From Planctomycetota bacterium (lineage in GTDB: Bacteria; Planctomycetota; Phycisphaerae; UBA1845; CAIVHJ01), in contig JACZTW010000095.1 in the NCBI GenBank assembly GCA_022573485.1, positions 1-11,913 on the forward strand: a DNA stretch of 11,913 bases, read 5' to 3'. The notes beneath the pieces are model-generated. The model searched no databases. It was not told the DNA's origin and was given only the letters and a program-made list of their open reading frames with translations. Positions 1 to 6,297 of this stretch are shown here, one piece after another (positions within the stretch are counted from its first letter, which is position 1; each line of letters opens with the position of its first letter). The position numbers and the translations under genes are program-made.

Positions 1-42
1 TAAATCCGTCGTTTCCGGACCTTGAATTCATGGAGACACACT

Positions 43-387
43 ATGACACAAAAGCCGCCAGTCCAAAAGTTACGCCCCGATCAACACGTCGAGCCAGAGA
101 TTTCTGACGGGCAAATTGACCTGATTGGCCGCGTCATCGTATTGTGGTCAAAACTTGAGGCCGCACTAGAGGACACAATCTGGTTTTTTCTCAGCCTTGA
201 AGAAGACGAAGGCCGCATGGTAACCATGCGTCTCAGCGCCGACACGAAAGTTCAGATGCTCAGGGCGCTCGGCCCACGTCGCATTTCTGACAAGGGCTTG
301 CTTATCGAGTTTAATAAAACCTTGGGTCTGATTGACGAACTGAAAGACGGCAGGAACTTCATCGCTCACGGCGTGTGGAGCCGGTAA
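43..387 (+). CDS. Small HEPN-like protein, probably 3'-truncated
   Basis: Encodes 114 residues. I chose ATG at 43 over the upstream in-frame TTG at 22 because GGAG (32-35) lies 7 bases before it. The protein is mostly helical in appearance, with residues 24-50 hydrophobic and amphipathic (IDLIGRVIVLWSKLEAALE). Near its end it carries RNFIAHG: R104, N105 and H109 form the Rx4H pattern with N after R that is typical of HEPN domains, which are often RNases or toxin-like effectors. The reading frame stops only five residues after this motif, where related proteins as I recall them continue, so the gene looks truncated. Codons here end in A or T more often than in the glycan genes downstream, which fits recent transfer. 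No antitoxin-like partner is visible on the right; the left side lies outside the window. The family call rests on one motif and is tentative. Confidence 0.6.
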   Translation: MTQKPPVQKLRPDQHVEPEISDGQIDLIGRVIVLWSKLEAALEDTIWFFLSLEEDEGRMVTMRLSADTKVQMLRALGPRRISDKGLLIEFNKTLGLIDELKDGRNFIAHGVWSR

Positions 388-435
388 GATCGGCGACATG
401 CGGTACGGGCTTGTGCGGGTTATGGGGGCGCGATT

Positions 436-1317
436 GTGGTCAATGCCTTCACAATCGAGCTGGACGATTGGGCGCATGGCCTGCTCGGCGGGGAGACGCC
501 GATTACGTCTCGCGTGGTGGGCAACGTCGAACGCATGTTGGCGCTGCTGGAGCGGCACAACGTCAAGGCGACGTTCTTCGCGCTGGGCAAAGTGTGCGAG
601 AAGTTCCCCGAACTTCTCCCGCGTGTGGCCGCCTGCGGACACGAGATCGCCAGCCACGGCTACGGGCACGATCTGGTATACAGCATGACGCCGGAATCGT
701 TTCGCGAGGATGTGCGGCGAAGCGTGGACCTCATCGGTGAACAAACCGGAGCTGCGCCGGTCGGCTATCGTGCGCCGGCGTTCTCGATCACTCGGCAGTC
801 GCTGTGGGCCGGGCCGATACTGGCGGAATTGGGGTTCAAGTACTCGTCGAGCATTTTTCCAATCCGCGGGTCGCGTTACGGCATTGCCGGCGCGCCCGCA
901 TTCCCGTTCAATTGGGAAGATTGGTTGACTGCGGGAGAAGCCGGTGTGCCGGCTGCCGTCGGGAAGCCTGAAGCCCGAAGCCCGAAGCCTGACTTGATCG
1001 AGTTTCCAATGACGACGCTGGCCTTTGCGGGTCGGCGCTGGCCGGTGTGCGGCGGGGGGTATTTGCGGTTGCTGCCGGCCTGCTTCCTGAAGGCGGCTGT
1101 CCGGCAAGCACATCGGCAAGGGCAGCCGGCGGTGGTGTATATGCATCCCTATGAACTGGATGTCTGCGAAGTGTCCGAACTCGAACGTGCCGGGTGGCGC
1201 TTCGGCCGAAAGACTGCGCTGACGCAATCGCTGTTTCGATGTTTCATCAGACGGCGTCTGGCGGACATCTTCCGGACTTTCAAATTCGCGCCCATGCGAG
1301 AAGTGTTGGGAGTTTAG
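436..1317 (+). CDS. Polysaccharide deacetylase, PEP-CTERM/exosortase-locus type
   Basis: Encodes 293 residues of the NodB-fold carbohydrate esterase 4 type, which removes acetyl groups from amino sugars in a glycan. GTG at 436 is chosen because the family typically starts MxNAxT and a G-rich run (424-428) sits 7 bases upstream. Visible motifs are TIELDDW (6-12, motif 1), SHGYGH (73-78, metal-binding H74 and H78), GYRAPAF (110-116, R112) and MHPYE (236-240, H237). The C-terminal part (about 205-293, GGGYLRLLP to FKFAPMREVL) matches the DUF3473-type tail of deacetylases found in exosortase-linked exopolysaccharide loci. Two oddities: motif 1 has E8 where most relatives have Asp, and residues 176-186 (GKPEARSPKPD) are encoded by a 7-nt tandem repeat. 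There is no signal peptide, consistent with the family. It lies 89 bases before ugd on the same strand, supporting a role in making a surface glycan. Confidence 0.88.
   Translation: MVNAFTIELDDWAHGLLGGETPITSRVVGNVERMLALLERHNVKATFFALGKVCEKFPELLPRVAACGHEIASHGYGHDLVYSMTPESFREDVRRSVDLIGEQTGAAPVGYRAPAFSITRQSLWAGPILAELGFKYSSSIFPIRGSRYGIAGAPAFPFNWEDWLTAGEAGVPAAVGKPEARSPKPDLIEFPMTTLAFAGRRWPVCGGGYLRLLPACFLKAAVRQAHRQGQPAVVYMHPYELDVCEVSELERAGWRFGRKTALTQSLFRCFIRRRLADIFRTFKFAPMREVLGV
963..990 (+). repeat. In-frame heptamer tandem repeat (GAAGCCY x4)
   Basis: Four contiguous 7-nt units read gaagcct, gaagccc, gaagccc, gaagcct with no break. They lie inside the deacetylase reading frame and encode the proline- and charge-rich stretch KPEARSPKPD between the NodB core and the EFPMTTL strand. 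It resembles the intergenic heptamer arrays elsewhere in this window in unit length but not in consensus. Confidence 0.85.
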
Positions 1318-1338
1318 GAGTTCAGGAGTTGGGGAGTT
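1309..1338 (+). repeat. Period-8 tandem repeat over the deacetylase stop codon
   Basis: GGAGTT occurs at 1309, 1317, 1325 and 1333, exactly 8 bases apart, with variable dinucleotides between (TA, CA, GG). A related GGAGTG follows at 1345, out of register. The deacetylase stop codon TAG (1315-1317) falls inside the array, so the last two residues (Gly-Val) are written by repeat sequence. The GGAG cores look like Shine-Dalgarno sequences, but no reading frame starts at the expected distance. Confidence 0.8.
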
Positions 1339-1406
1339 CTTCTGGGAGTGATCAAGGTTGTGAGCGTCATGTCTGGCAGGTAAGATTCCGGCGATAGGAG
1401 ATCGCG

Positions 1407-2726
1407 ATGCAGATCAGCGTTATTGGCAGTGGATACGTGGGCCTGGTGACCGGCGTGTGTCTGGCGGACACGGGTAATCATGTCGTCGGCGTGGACATCG
1501 ATGCGCGCAAAGTTGAAGATTTGAGCGGAGGCCAGTGTACGATCTACGAGCCAGGCCTGACCGAGATGCTGCAGAATAATCTGCGCGCCGGCCGTTTGCG
1601 ATTCACCACCGATCTGGCGGAAGGCGTTCGGCAGGCGGAGGTGGTTTTCATTGCCGTGGGCACTCCGCCGAAAGCGGACGGGTCGGCCGACCTTACGATT
1701 CTGAAGAATGTGGCCGTCGAATTGGCGGGCGCGCTGGATCAGGGTGCGATCGTAGCCGTCAAGAGCACGGTGCCGGTGGGCACGTGCGAAATGCTCGAAG
1801 AACTGATGCGGCGCACAGCCGGTCACGATGTTACGGTGGTGAGCAATCCGGAGTTCCTCAAGGAAGGGTCTGCCATCGACGATTTCCTTCGGCCGGACCG
1901 CGTGGTGATTGGCGCGGACGATCCTGAGGCGGCGGAGATTGTGCGGCAATTGTACTTGCCGTATGTGCGCAACCAGCGGCCGATCCTGATTATGAGCCGG
2001 CGGGCGTCGGAGATGACCAAGTACGCGGCCAACGCTTGCCTGGCGACGCGCATCAGCTTCATCAACGAAATTGCCAACATCTGCGATCGGTTGGGCATCG
2101 ACGTCAACGAGGTACGCACCGGCATGGGTACCGACGCACGGATCGGGTTTCAGTTTCTCTATCCCGGCTGCGGCTACGGCGGCAGTTGCTTTCCGAAAGA
2201 CGTGCAGGCGGTGGCCTCGTTTGCTCGCGCCGTGGGGTATGAGGCAGAGCTGCTCGACAGTGTGCACGCCGTCAACGAACGGCAGAAGAATGTGCTCTTC
2301 GATAAGATCGCGCAGCGGTTTGACGGCCGACTGAAAGGGTTGCAAGTGGCCTTGTGGGGTGTGGCCTTCAAGCCCAACACGGATGACATTCGTGAAGCGC
2401 CCGCCCTCGTGCTCATCGATCGCTTGCTGGAAGCCGGCGCAAAACTGCGCGTACATGACCCGCGTGCGCTGAGTAACGTGAAGGCCTTATACGGAGAGAA
2501 GTTCGTCATCAGCGACGAAGCCTACAAAGCAGCCGAGGGCGCGGATGCGCTGGTCGTAGTGACCGAGTGGAACGAGTTCCGCAGCCCGGACTTCAAACGG
2601 CTGGCGGAACTGCTGAAACAGCCGATCATCTTCGACGGCCGCAACTTGTACGACTCAGCCATGATGCGTCGCTACGGCTTCGAGCACTACCCCATCGGCC
2701 GCCCAGCGACGAAGAGTCAGGACTGA
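1407..2726 (+). CDS. ugd: UDP-glucose 6-dehydrogenase
   Basis: Encodes 439 residues, a normal length for the bacterial enzyme that oxidises UDP-glucose twice with NAD+ to UDP-glucuronate in the cytoplasm. ATG at 1407 follows AGGAG (1396-1400) by 6 bases. The N-terminal Rossmann domain opens with MQISVIGSGYVGLVTG (GxGxxG, residues 7-12) and has the acidic strand end VGVDID (28-32). Other family signatures are IAVGTPP (82-88), KSTVPVGT (119-126), SNPEFLKEG (146-154), EMTKYAANA (202-210, conserved K205) and GYGGSCFPKD (257-265) with catalytic Cys261. The C-terminal UDP-binding domain contains WGVAFKPNTDDIREAP. UDP-glucuronate is a precursor for acidic exopolysaccharides, which fits the deacetylase just upstream. 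It could instead act on another UDP-sugar (for example a UDP-N-acetylhexosamine), but the motif set best matches UGD. Confidence 0.95.
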   Translation: MQISVIGSGYVGLVTGVCLADTGNHVVGVDIDARKVEDLSGGQCTIYEPGLTEMLQNNLRAGRLRFTTDLAEGVRQAEVVFIAVGTPPKADGSADLTILKNVAVELAGALDQGAIVAVKSTVPVGTCEMLEELMRRTAGHDVTVVSNPEFLKEGSAIDDFLRPDRVVIGADDPEAAEIVRQLYLPYVRNQRPILIMSRRASEMTKYAANACLATRISFINEIANICDRLGIDVNEVRTGMGTDARIGFQFLYPGCGYGGSCFPKDVQAVASFARAVGYEAELLDSVHAVNERQKNVLFDKIAQRFDGRLKGLQVALWGVAFKPNTDDIREAPALVLIDRLLEAGAKLRVHDPRALSNVKALYGEKFVISDEAYKAAEGADALVVVTEWNEFRSPDFKRLAELLKQPIIFDGRNLYDSAMMRRYGFEHYPIGRPATKSQD

Positions 2727-2776
2727 GTGCTGAGAATTGCGGAATTCGGATTTCGGATTGTGGATTGCAGAACGAG
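2721..2776 (+). repeat. Degenerate heptamer array after ugd
   Basis: Eight successive 7-nt units hold register without slips: gactgag, tgctgag, aattgcg, gaattcg, gatttcg, gattgtg, gattgca, gaacgag. The middle units share the core GATTNNG. The ugd stop codon TGA (2724-2726) lies inside the first unit. A partial second copy of the first two units (actgagcgctgag) recurs at 2831-2843, just before the HAD gene. Confidence 0.8.
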
Positions 2777-2801
2777 AAATACTCCGCCTTCGGCTATTTA
2801 G

Positions 2802-2830
2802 CCCCGGGCATGCCCGGGGTCCTGCGGACC
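2802..2830. other. Perfect 18-bp palindrome plus overlapping small hairpin
   Basis: Bases 2802-2819 (CCCCGGGCATGCCCGGGG) are a perfect inverted repeat with no spacer. Bases 2818-2822 (GGTCC) and 2826-2830 (GGACC) form a second 5-bp stem with a 3-nt loop, sharing two bases with the first, so the two structures are mutually exclusive at their border. There is no T-run, so this is not a standard intrinsic terminator. It lies between ugd and the HAD gene and may be a dispersed palindromic element or an mRNA-stabilising structure. Confidence 0.65.
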
Positions 2831-2850
2831 ACTGAGCGCTGAGTGAACAA

Positions 2851-3498
2851 ATGGCGATTTGTGCGGTTATTTTTGATTTGGACGGCGTGCTGATTGACTC
2901 GGGGCCTGCGCACCGGGAAAGTTGGCGGGCGCTCGGGGCTGAATTGGGCATGGAGGTCAGCGATCGTGCCGTCGGGGCGGTCTTCGGGCGACAGAACCGC
3001 GATATTGTACCCATCCTCTTCGGCGATGACCGCACGCCGGAGGAGGTCCGGCGGTTGGGGGCTCGCAAAGAGGAAATGTATCGCGATCTTGTGCGGGGGA
3101 AAGTGCCGGTCAGCGAGGGCGCGGTCGAACTTGTGCGGCATTACCGTGCCGGCGGCTATCAGTTGGCCGTCGGCTCGTCCACGCCGCGGGCGAATATCGA
3201 TCTGGCGCTGAGTGAGATGGGCATTGCGGAACTGTTCGGGGTCATCGTCAGCAGCGAGGATGTCTCGGTCGGCAAACCCGATCCGACGGTGTTCCTGACC
3301 GCCGCCAGCCGGCTCGGCGTGTTGCCCGGCGATTGCCTGGTCATCGAGGATGCTCCGGCGGGGGTCGAGGCCGGCAAAGCCGCCGGGATGGTGGTTGTCG
3401 CTCTGGCAGGCTCTCATTCACGTGAAAAATTGGGCCACGCCGACCGTGTTATTTCATCTCTTAACGAACTCATCATCGCCGATCCGGCGAACGCTTAG
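2851..3498 (+). CDS. HAD hydrolase, beta-phosphoglucomutase-like
   Basis: Encodes 215 residues, a usual length for subfamily IA HAD enzymes with a helical cap. All four HAD motifs are present: FDLDGVLIDS (8-17, nucleophile D9 and acid/base D11), GSS (108-110, S109), GKPDP (141-145, K142) and IEDAPAG (165-171, acidic E166/D167 for Mg2+). The cap lies at about 17-85. The sequence resembles beta-phosphoglucomutases and sugar-phosphate phosphatases, and a mutase reading is favoured by D11 and the SSTPRAN stretch; the exact substrate cannot be read from the sequence. ATG at 2851 is the natural start because motif I begins seven residues later, but no clear Shine-Dalgarno precedes it. It follows ugd by 124 bases on the same strand and may supply or dispose of hexose phosphates for the same glycan pathway. 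Confidence 0.85.
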   Translation: MAICAVIFDLDGVLIDSGPAHRESWRALGAELGMEVSDRAVGAVFGRQNRDIVPILFGDDRTPEEVRRLGARKEEMYRDLVRGKVPVSEGAVELVRHYRAGGYQLAVGSSTPRANIDLALSEMGIAELFGVIVSSEDVSVGKPDPTVFLTAASRLGVLPGDCLVIEDAPAGVEAGKAAGMVVVALAGSHSREKLGHADRVISSLNELIIADPANA

Positions 3499-3529
3499 CC
3501 CAAGCAATTCTTACCGCAGAGACCTTAGC

Positions 3530-3544
3530 GCGGCCTTCGGCCGC
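3530..3544. other. GC-rich hairpin downstream of the HAD gene
   Basis: GCGGCC (3530-3535) and GGCCGC (3539-3544) pair perfectly around a TTC loop, 31 bases after the HAD stop codon. No T-run follows, so it could be a weak or factor-dependent terminator or an mRNA 3' end stabiliser. Confidence 0.45.
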
Positions 3545-3550
3545 AGCCAA

Positions 3551-3599
3551 AGTAGTCAGTACTCAGTAGCCAGTAACCAGTAGCGAGTAACGAGTAGCC
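3551..3599 (+). repeat. Seven perfect-register heptamers, consensus AGTARCC
   Basis: Seven contiguous units of exactly 7 nt: agtagtc, agtactc, agtagcc, agtaacc, agtagcg, agtaacg, agtagcc. AGTA starts every unit, and only the last three positions vary. The array begins 53 bases after the HAD stop codon. It is the cleanest of the short-period arrays in this window and encodes no convincing protein. Confidence 0.92.
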
Positions 3600-3807
3600 C
3601 GTTGAGGAAAGCCGATCTGTGAACCCGGGGTTGCGGGCATCTGCGTTGGAAATCTGCGCGGCGCGCGAAGAAATCGACCGTTTGCAATGCTGAGAGCGCA
3701 GAGTGTTGTTGACAAAGAAGTTGAGGCCGAACACGCGCCGGTTTGCTTTGACAGCAAGTATCCCCCGTCGCCTTGTGTCAGCTTCGCCAAGTTTTTTTCT
3801 GTCACGT

Positions 3808-3834
3808 CTCTGCGGCCTCTGCGTGCTCTGCGGT
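3808..3834 (-). repeat. Period-9 tandem repeat (ACCGCAGAG type)
   Basis: On the minus strand this reads accgcagag, cacgcagag, gccgcagag: three 9-nt units with a shared CGCAGAG core. A single unit, ACCGCAGAG, lies on the plus strand at 3513-3521. The interval 3513-3834 is therefore bounded by inverted copies of the motif. Similar CAGAG-rich repeats occur between genes in various environmental bacteria; their function is unknown. Confidence 0.7.
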
Positions 3835-4159
3835 GAAATGTCCGAGCCCGGTCCGGCCCGATTGTGAAATTGACCTGCTCGTACTGGGATCAGCCATCGC
3901 GTTGGCGGCGGTCGGCGATCACTCTTCTATCCACTCGCGTTGTGTCACCGATGCGCAGTTTTCGCCGGTCGTCGCGCAAGATCTGCGGTGTCTTGTGCGC
4001 GGTTATCGGTCCTGGCCAATGACGTATAGGCGCCGCCGGTGTCCTGACGATAGGGGTCATAGATTATCGGACACGCGAGTATGAAGTTTTTCTATTAGCT
4101 ATTCGGGCCTTGGCCTGCGACCGATACGGGAGCAGGAAATAATGCGGGCCCGCACGCTC

Positions 4160-4189
4160 CGTTTCGCATGTCCGAGGCCCCGCGAAACG
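4160..4189 (+). other. Leader hairpin upstream of the propeller lipoprotein gene
   Basis: CGTTTCGC (4160-4167) and GCGAAACG (4182-4189) form a perfect 8-bp stem with a 14-nt loop rich in G and C. It ends 36 bases before the TTG start at 4226 and leaves the AGAGGAG site free. It may be a 5' leader structure that stabilises or modulates the message; no T-run follows, so it is not a standard attenuator. Confidence 0.4.
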
Positions 4190-4210
4190 CCATAGTTCGA
4201 GGGTCTTTGC

Positions 4211-4217
4211 AGAGGAG
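4211..4217 (+). promoter_or_regulatory. Ribosome binding site selecting a TTG start
   Basis: AGAGGAG lies 8 bases before TTG at 4226. The next in-frame ATG (4256) has no comparable site, and starting there would shorten the N-terminus of the lipoprotein signal peptide. This supports TTG as the true start. Confidence 0.7.
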
Positions 4218-4225
4218 AATCCACC

Positions 4226-5464
4226 TTGTTCGCCAAAGAGAATATCAAGACCTTGATGTACGGCGGGATCGCGCTGATTGCGACGTTGTGCTTGTACACC
4301 GGGTGCGAGCGAATCGTGGTCGTCGAATCCGAGCCGGTCAGCCCGGTTGAGTATTATCCGCCCGTGCCCCCGAGGCCGACGCTTGTGGCAGCCGGCGATC
4401 CGCAAATGACGCTGTTCGGCGAGATCCCCGGCGTGCCGACCTACGAGTTTGAATCGCGTGCGGCCATCTCGCTCCGACAACACAGCTACCCCTCCGAAGG
4501 CAGCGATTTCGATCCCTCGATGAGCCGCGACGGCAAGCGGATGATCTTCGCCTCGACGCGCCATTCGATGAGCCCGGACATTTACTACAAAGACGTGGAC
4601 GGCGTGGCGGTGGTGCAGTTGACCAGTGATCCAGGGTCGGACGTGCAGCCGTGCTTCAGCCCCGACGGCCGACGGGTGGCCTTCGCCAGCGATCGGACCG
4701 GCAACTGGGACATTTGGCTGATCAACCTCGACGGCCAGCAGGCGGTCCAGGTCACCAGCAGTGGGGGCCACGAGGTTCATCCGACGTGGTCGCCGGACGG
4801 CAAGCAACTGGTGTTCTGCAGCATGGCAGAGCGCGGCGGTCAGTGGGAACTGTGGCTGGCATCGGCCGAAGCCGGCGCGGTCAAGAAATTCATCGGTTAC
4901 GGCCTGTTCCCCGAATGGGCGCCCAGCAGCGACACGATTCTCTACCAGCGCGCCCGTCGCCGGGGCACGCGATGGTTCAGTCTGTGGACCCTGAAGCTGG
5001 TGAACGGCGAACCGCGTATGCCGACCGAGATTCTGTCCAGCCCTCAGCACGCCATGATCCTGCCGACCTGGAGCCCGGACGAGACCCAGATCAGCTACTG
5101 CGCGGTCGAGAACGTGGCCCAAATCTCCGAAGGGGAGCAAAACCCCTTGCAGCGAGGCGATATTTGGATGGTGGACATCGACGGTCGCGCCAAGGTGCGG
5201 CTGACCGACCAGGTTGGCGCCAACTATGCACCCACTTGGTCGAAATTGGGGCGGATCTATTTCACGAGTGGTCGCAGGAGCTACGGCGACAACGAAAGCA
5301 TTTGGTCCGTCATTCCGCTGCGTGCGCCGATGGCTGCCCAGGAGCGGCCGCGTAACGATTCGTTCAGCCGCAGTGATGAAGTGCGGGCCAACGAAGTGAT
5401 GTGGGGTCGAGACGACTCGCGCGTTGAGACCGTTGGCCATCCGGCCGACCGAGACGAAGAGTAG
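4226..5464 (+). CDS. TolB-like PD40 beta-propeller lipoprotein
   Basis: Encodes 412 residues. The N-terminus has a basic start, a hydrophobic segment (about 14-24) and the lipobox-like LYTGC with Cys27, then a Pro/Glu-rich linker (35-52), so the product is probably a lipid-anchored envelope protein. Residues about 95-363 contain roughly six PD40/WD40-like blades with the typical cores SRDGKRMIFAS, SPDGRRVAFASDR, SPDGKQLVFCS and SPDETQISYC, followed by strands such as GNWDIWLINLDG and GDIWMVDIDG. This is the propeller part of TolB, the periplasmic partner of Pal and the Tol complex. The TolB N-terminal alpha/beta domain is not evident, and no pal, tolA, tolQ or tolR gene lies nearby, so I do not call it tolB. 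It opens a group with a second lipoprotein and a small protein downstream. Ligand unknown. Confidence 0.85.
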   Translation: MFAKENIKTLMYGGIALIATLCLYTGCERIVVVESEPVSPVEYYPPVPPRPTLVAAGDPQMTLFGEIPGVPTYEFESRAAISLRQHSYPSEGSDFDPSMSRDGKRMIFASTRHSMSPDIYYKDVDGVAVVQLTSDPGSDVQPCFSPDGRRVAFASDRTGNWDIWLINLDGQQAVQVTSSGGHEVHPTWSPDGKQLVFCSMAERGGQWELWLASAEAGAVKKFIGYGLFPEWAPSSDTILYQRARRRGTRWFSLWTLKLVNGEPRMPTEILSSPQHAMILPTWSPDETQISYCAVENVAQISEGEQNPLQRGDIWMVDIDGRAKVRLTDQVGANYAPTWSKLGRIYFTSGRRSYGDNESIWSVIPLRAPMAAQERPRNDSFSRSDEVRANEVMWGRDDSRVETVGHPADRDEE

Positions 5465-5507
5465 ACGATTCGAGTCGCTGGACCAGGGCGGAAGCAGGAA
5501 TTTGAAG

Positions 5508-5521
5508 CCCGCCGCGGCGGG
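5508..5521. other. 14-bp GC palindrome between lipoprotein genes
   Basis: CCCGCCGCGGCGGG is a perfect inverted repeat with no loop, 44 bases after the propeller stop and 51 bases before the next start. It could fold in the mRNA as a short hairpin and tune relative expression of the two lipoproteins. No T-run is present. Confidence 0.4.
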
Positions 5522-5571
5522 TCGCCGTGCCGCGGACTGGATGCAGAAGCGGCTATTCACAGGGATCATGG

Positions 5572-6297
5572 ATGATCCGAAAAACCGGATACTTCTGGGT
5601 CAGCGCGCTCGGCCTATTGATCGTGGGCAGCGGCTGCGTGCGGCATAAATTGACGCTCGCGGACGTCGATCATCGGATGGCCATTGCCGTAGCGCCGGCG
5701 CTGAATCACAGCGGTTCGCAGGATTTTGATCCGCTGCGGCTCGCAGACCTGATGGCCAGCGAACTCGCCCAGTGGCCTGGTGTGCGGGTGATTCCACTCA
5801 ATCGCGTGCTGGCCCAATTGGCGGCGGAGGGCAAGGAACGAATCGAATCGCCCGCTCATGCGTTGAAGGTCATGGAGCGGGTGGGAGCGGACGGCATCGT
5901 GGTCTTCGCGGTGACGGAATACGACCCCTACCTTCCGCCGGTTATGGGGCTGACCGCTCAGCTTTACGGCATCGGCCCCGAGCAGGCCGGCGGGTTTGAT
6001 CCCGTAGCGGCTTCGCGGCAGGCGTCGCCCTTCGAAGCGGGGGCGTATTTAGAGCTGCCGCGGGCTGAATACCACCGCGTGTTCAACAGCTCGGACGAGG
6101 CGGTCCAGAGGGAGATCCGGCGATTCGCCCTGCGGCGCAACGCCGAAGACAGTCCCTACGGCTGGCGGAAGTTTGTGGCGTCTCAGGAGAATTTCTGGCG
6201 ATTTTGCTGTGCGGTGACGACCCGCGAGCTAATTCGTCAAGAAGTAACTCAGGTTGTCGCCCTGCGTGAACGACAAAATGAGGTAGAGCAGCCATGA
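5572..6297 (+). CDS. Predicted lipoprotein of unrecognised family
   Basis: Encodes 241 residues. ATG at 5572 is chosen over the upstream in-frame ATG at 5527 because AGGGA (5561-5565) is 6 bases away and because it gives a clean lipoprotein signal: MIRKTGYFWVSALGLLIVGSGC with Cys22. The mature part starts with an alternating strand/helix pattern (MAIAVAPALNHSGSQDFDPLRLADLMASELAQ, VRVIPLNRVLAQL, ADGIVVFAVTEYDPYLPP). That layout resembles the alpha/beta fold of CsgG, LpoB, FlgO and the TolB N-domain: a beta strand, a helix carrying the L-L-L face, then a name-and-value strand. This is fold-level pattern matching only, not a family identification. The C-terminal third (about 165-241) is helical and charged, possibly coiled coil. 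Its stop overlaps the start of the 69-residue gene, so the two are probably translated together. Confidence 0.75.
   Translation: MIRKTGYFWVSALGLLIVGSGCVRHKLTLADVDHRMAIAVAPALNHSGSQDFDPLRLADLMASELAQWPGVRVIPLNRVLAQLAAEGKERIESPAHALKVMERVGADGIVVFAVTEYDPYLPPVMGLTAQLYGIGPEQAGGFDPVAASRQASPFEAGAYLELPRAEYHRVFNSSDEAVQREIRRFALRRNAEDSPYGWRKFVASQENFWRFCCAVTTRELIRQEVTQVVALRERQNEVEQP

Larger units (their letters stand above)
3499..4225. other. Long intergenic region (about 730 bases), no convincing gene
   Basis: Contents in order: an ACCGCAGAG motif (3513-3521), a GC-rich hairpin (3530-3544), the AGTARCC heptamer array (3551-3599), about 200 bases with no recognised structure, the period-9 array (3808-3834), about 200 further unrecognised bases, a weak stem (TGTC 4040-4043 and CGATA 4048-4052 with TATCG 4065-4069 and GACA 4070-4073), the self-complementary GCGGGCCCGC (4144-4153), and a leader hairpin (4160-4189). 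Two TTGACA hexamers (3709-3714, 3748-3753) have no matching -10. Open frames here, such as plus-strand 3773-4084, have no ribosome binding site and an unlikely composition (many Cys and Arg). The promoter of the downstream lipoprotein operon should lie in the right half, but I cannot place it. Confidence 0.6.

Noticed and set aside
166..1227. 353-residue minus-strand frame opposite the HEPN-like gene and deacetylase
   Set aside because: It spans two plus-strand genes with motifs, is Arg/His/Pro-rich and shows no domain.
1314..2456. 380-residue minus-strand frame opposite ugd
   Set aside because: The plus strand is an unmistakable UDP-glucose dehydrogenase; the antisense is compositional.
3551..3599. 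CRISPR array
   Set aside because: Units are 7 nt with no spacers, and no cas gene is present.
3709..3753. Two TTGACA hexamers as promoters
   Set aside because: No acceptable -10 lies 16-18 bases downstream of either.
3773..4084. 103-residue plus-strand frame in the long intergenic gap
   Set aside because: No ribosome binding site, it runs through the period-9 repeat, and its composition is unlike the real genes.
4226..5464. Calling the propeller gene tolB
   Set aside because: The TolB N-terminal domain and the Tol-Pal neighbours are missing, and it looks like a lipoprotein, which TolB is not.
4064..5569. 501-residue minus-strand frame opposite the propeller lipoprotein
   Set aside because: It mirrors a gene with clear PD40 repeats and a lipobox; its own sequence is rich in Arg, His and Pro with no domain, as expected for an antisense frame in GC-rich DNA.
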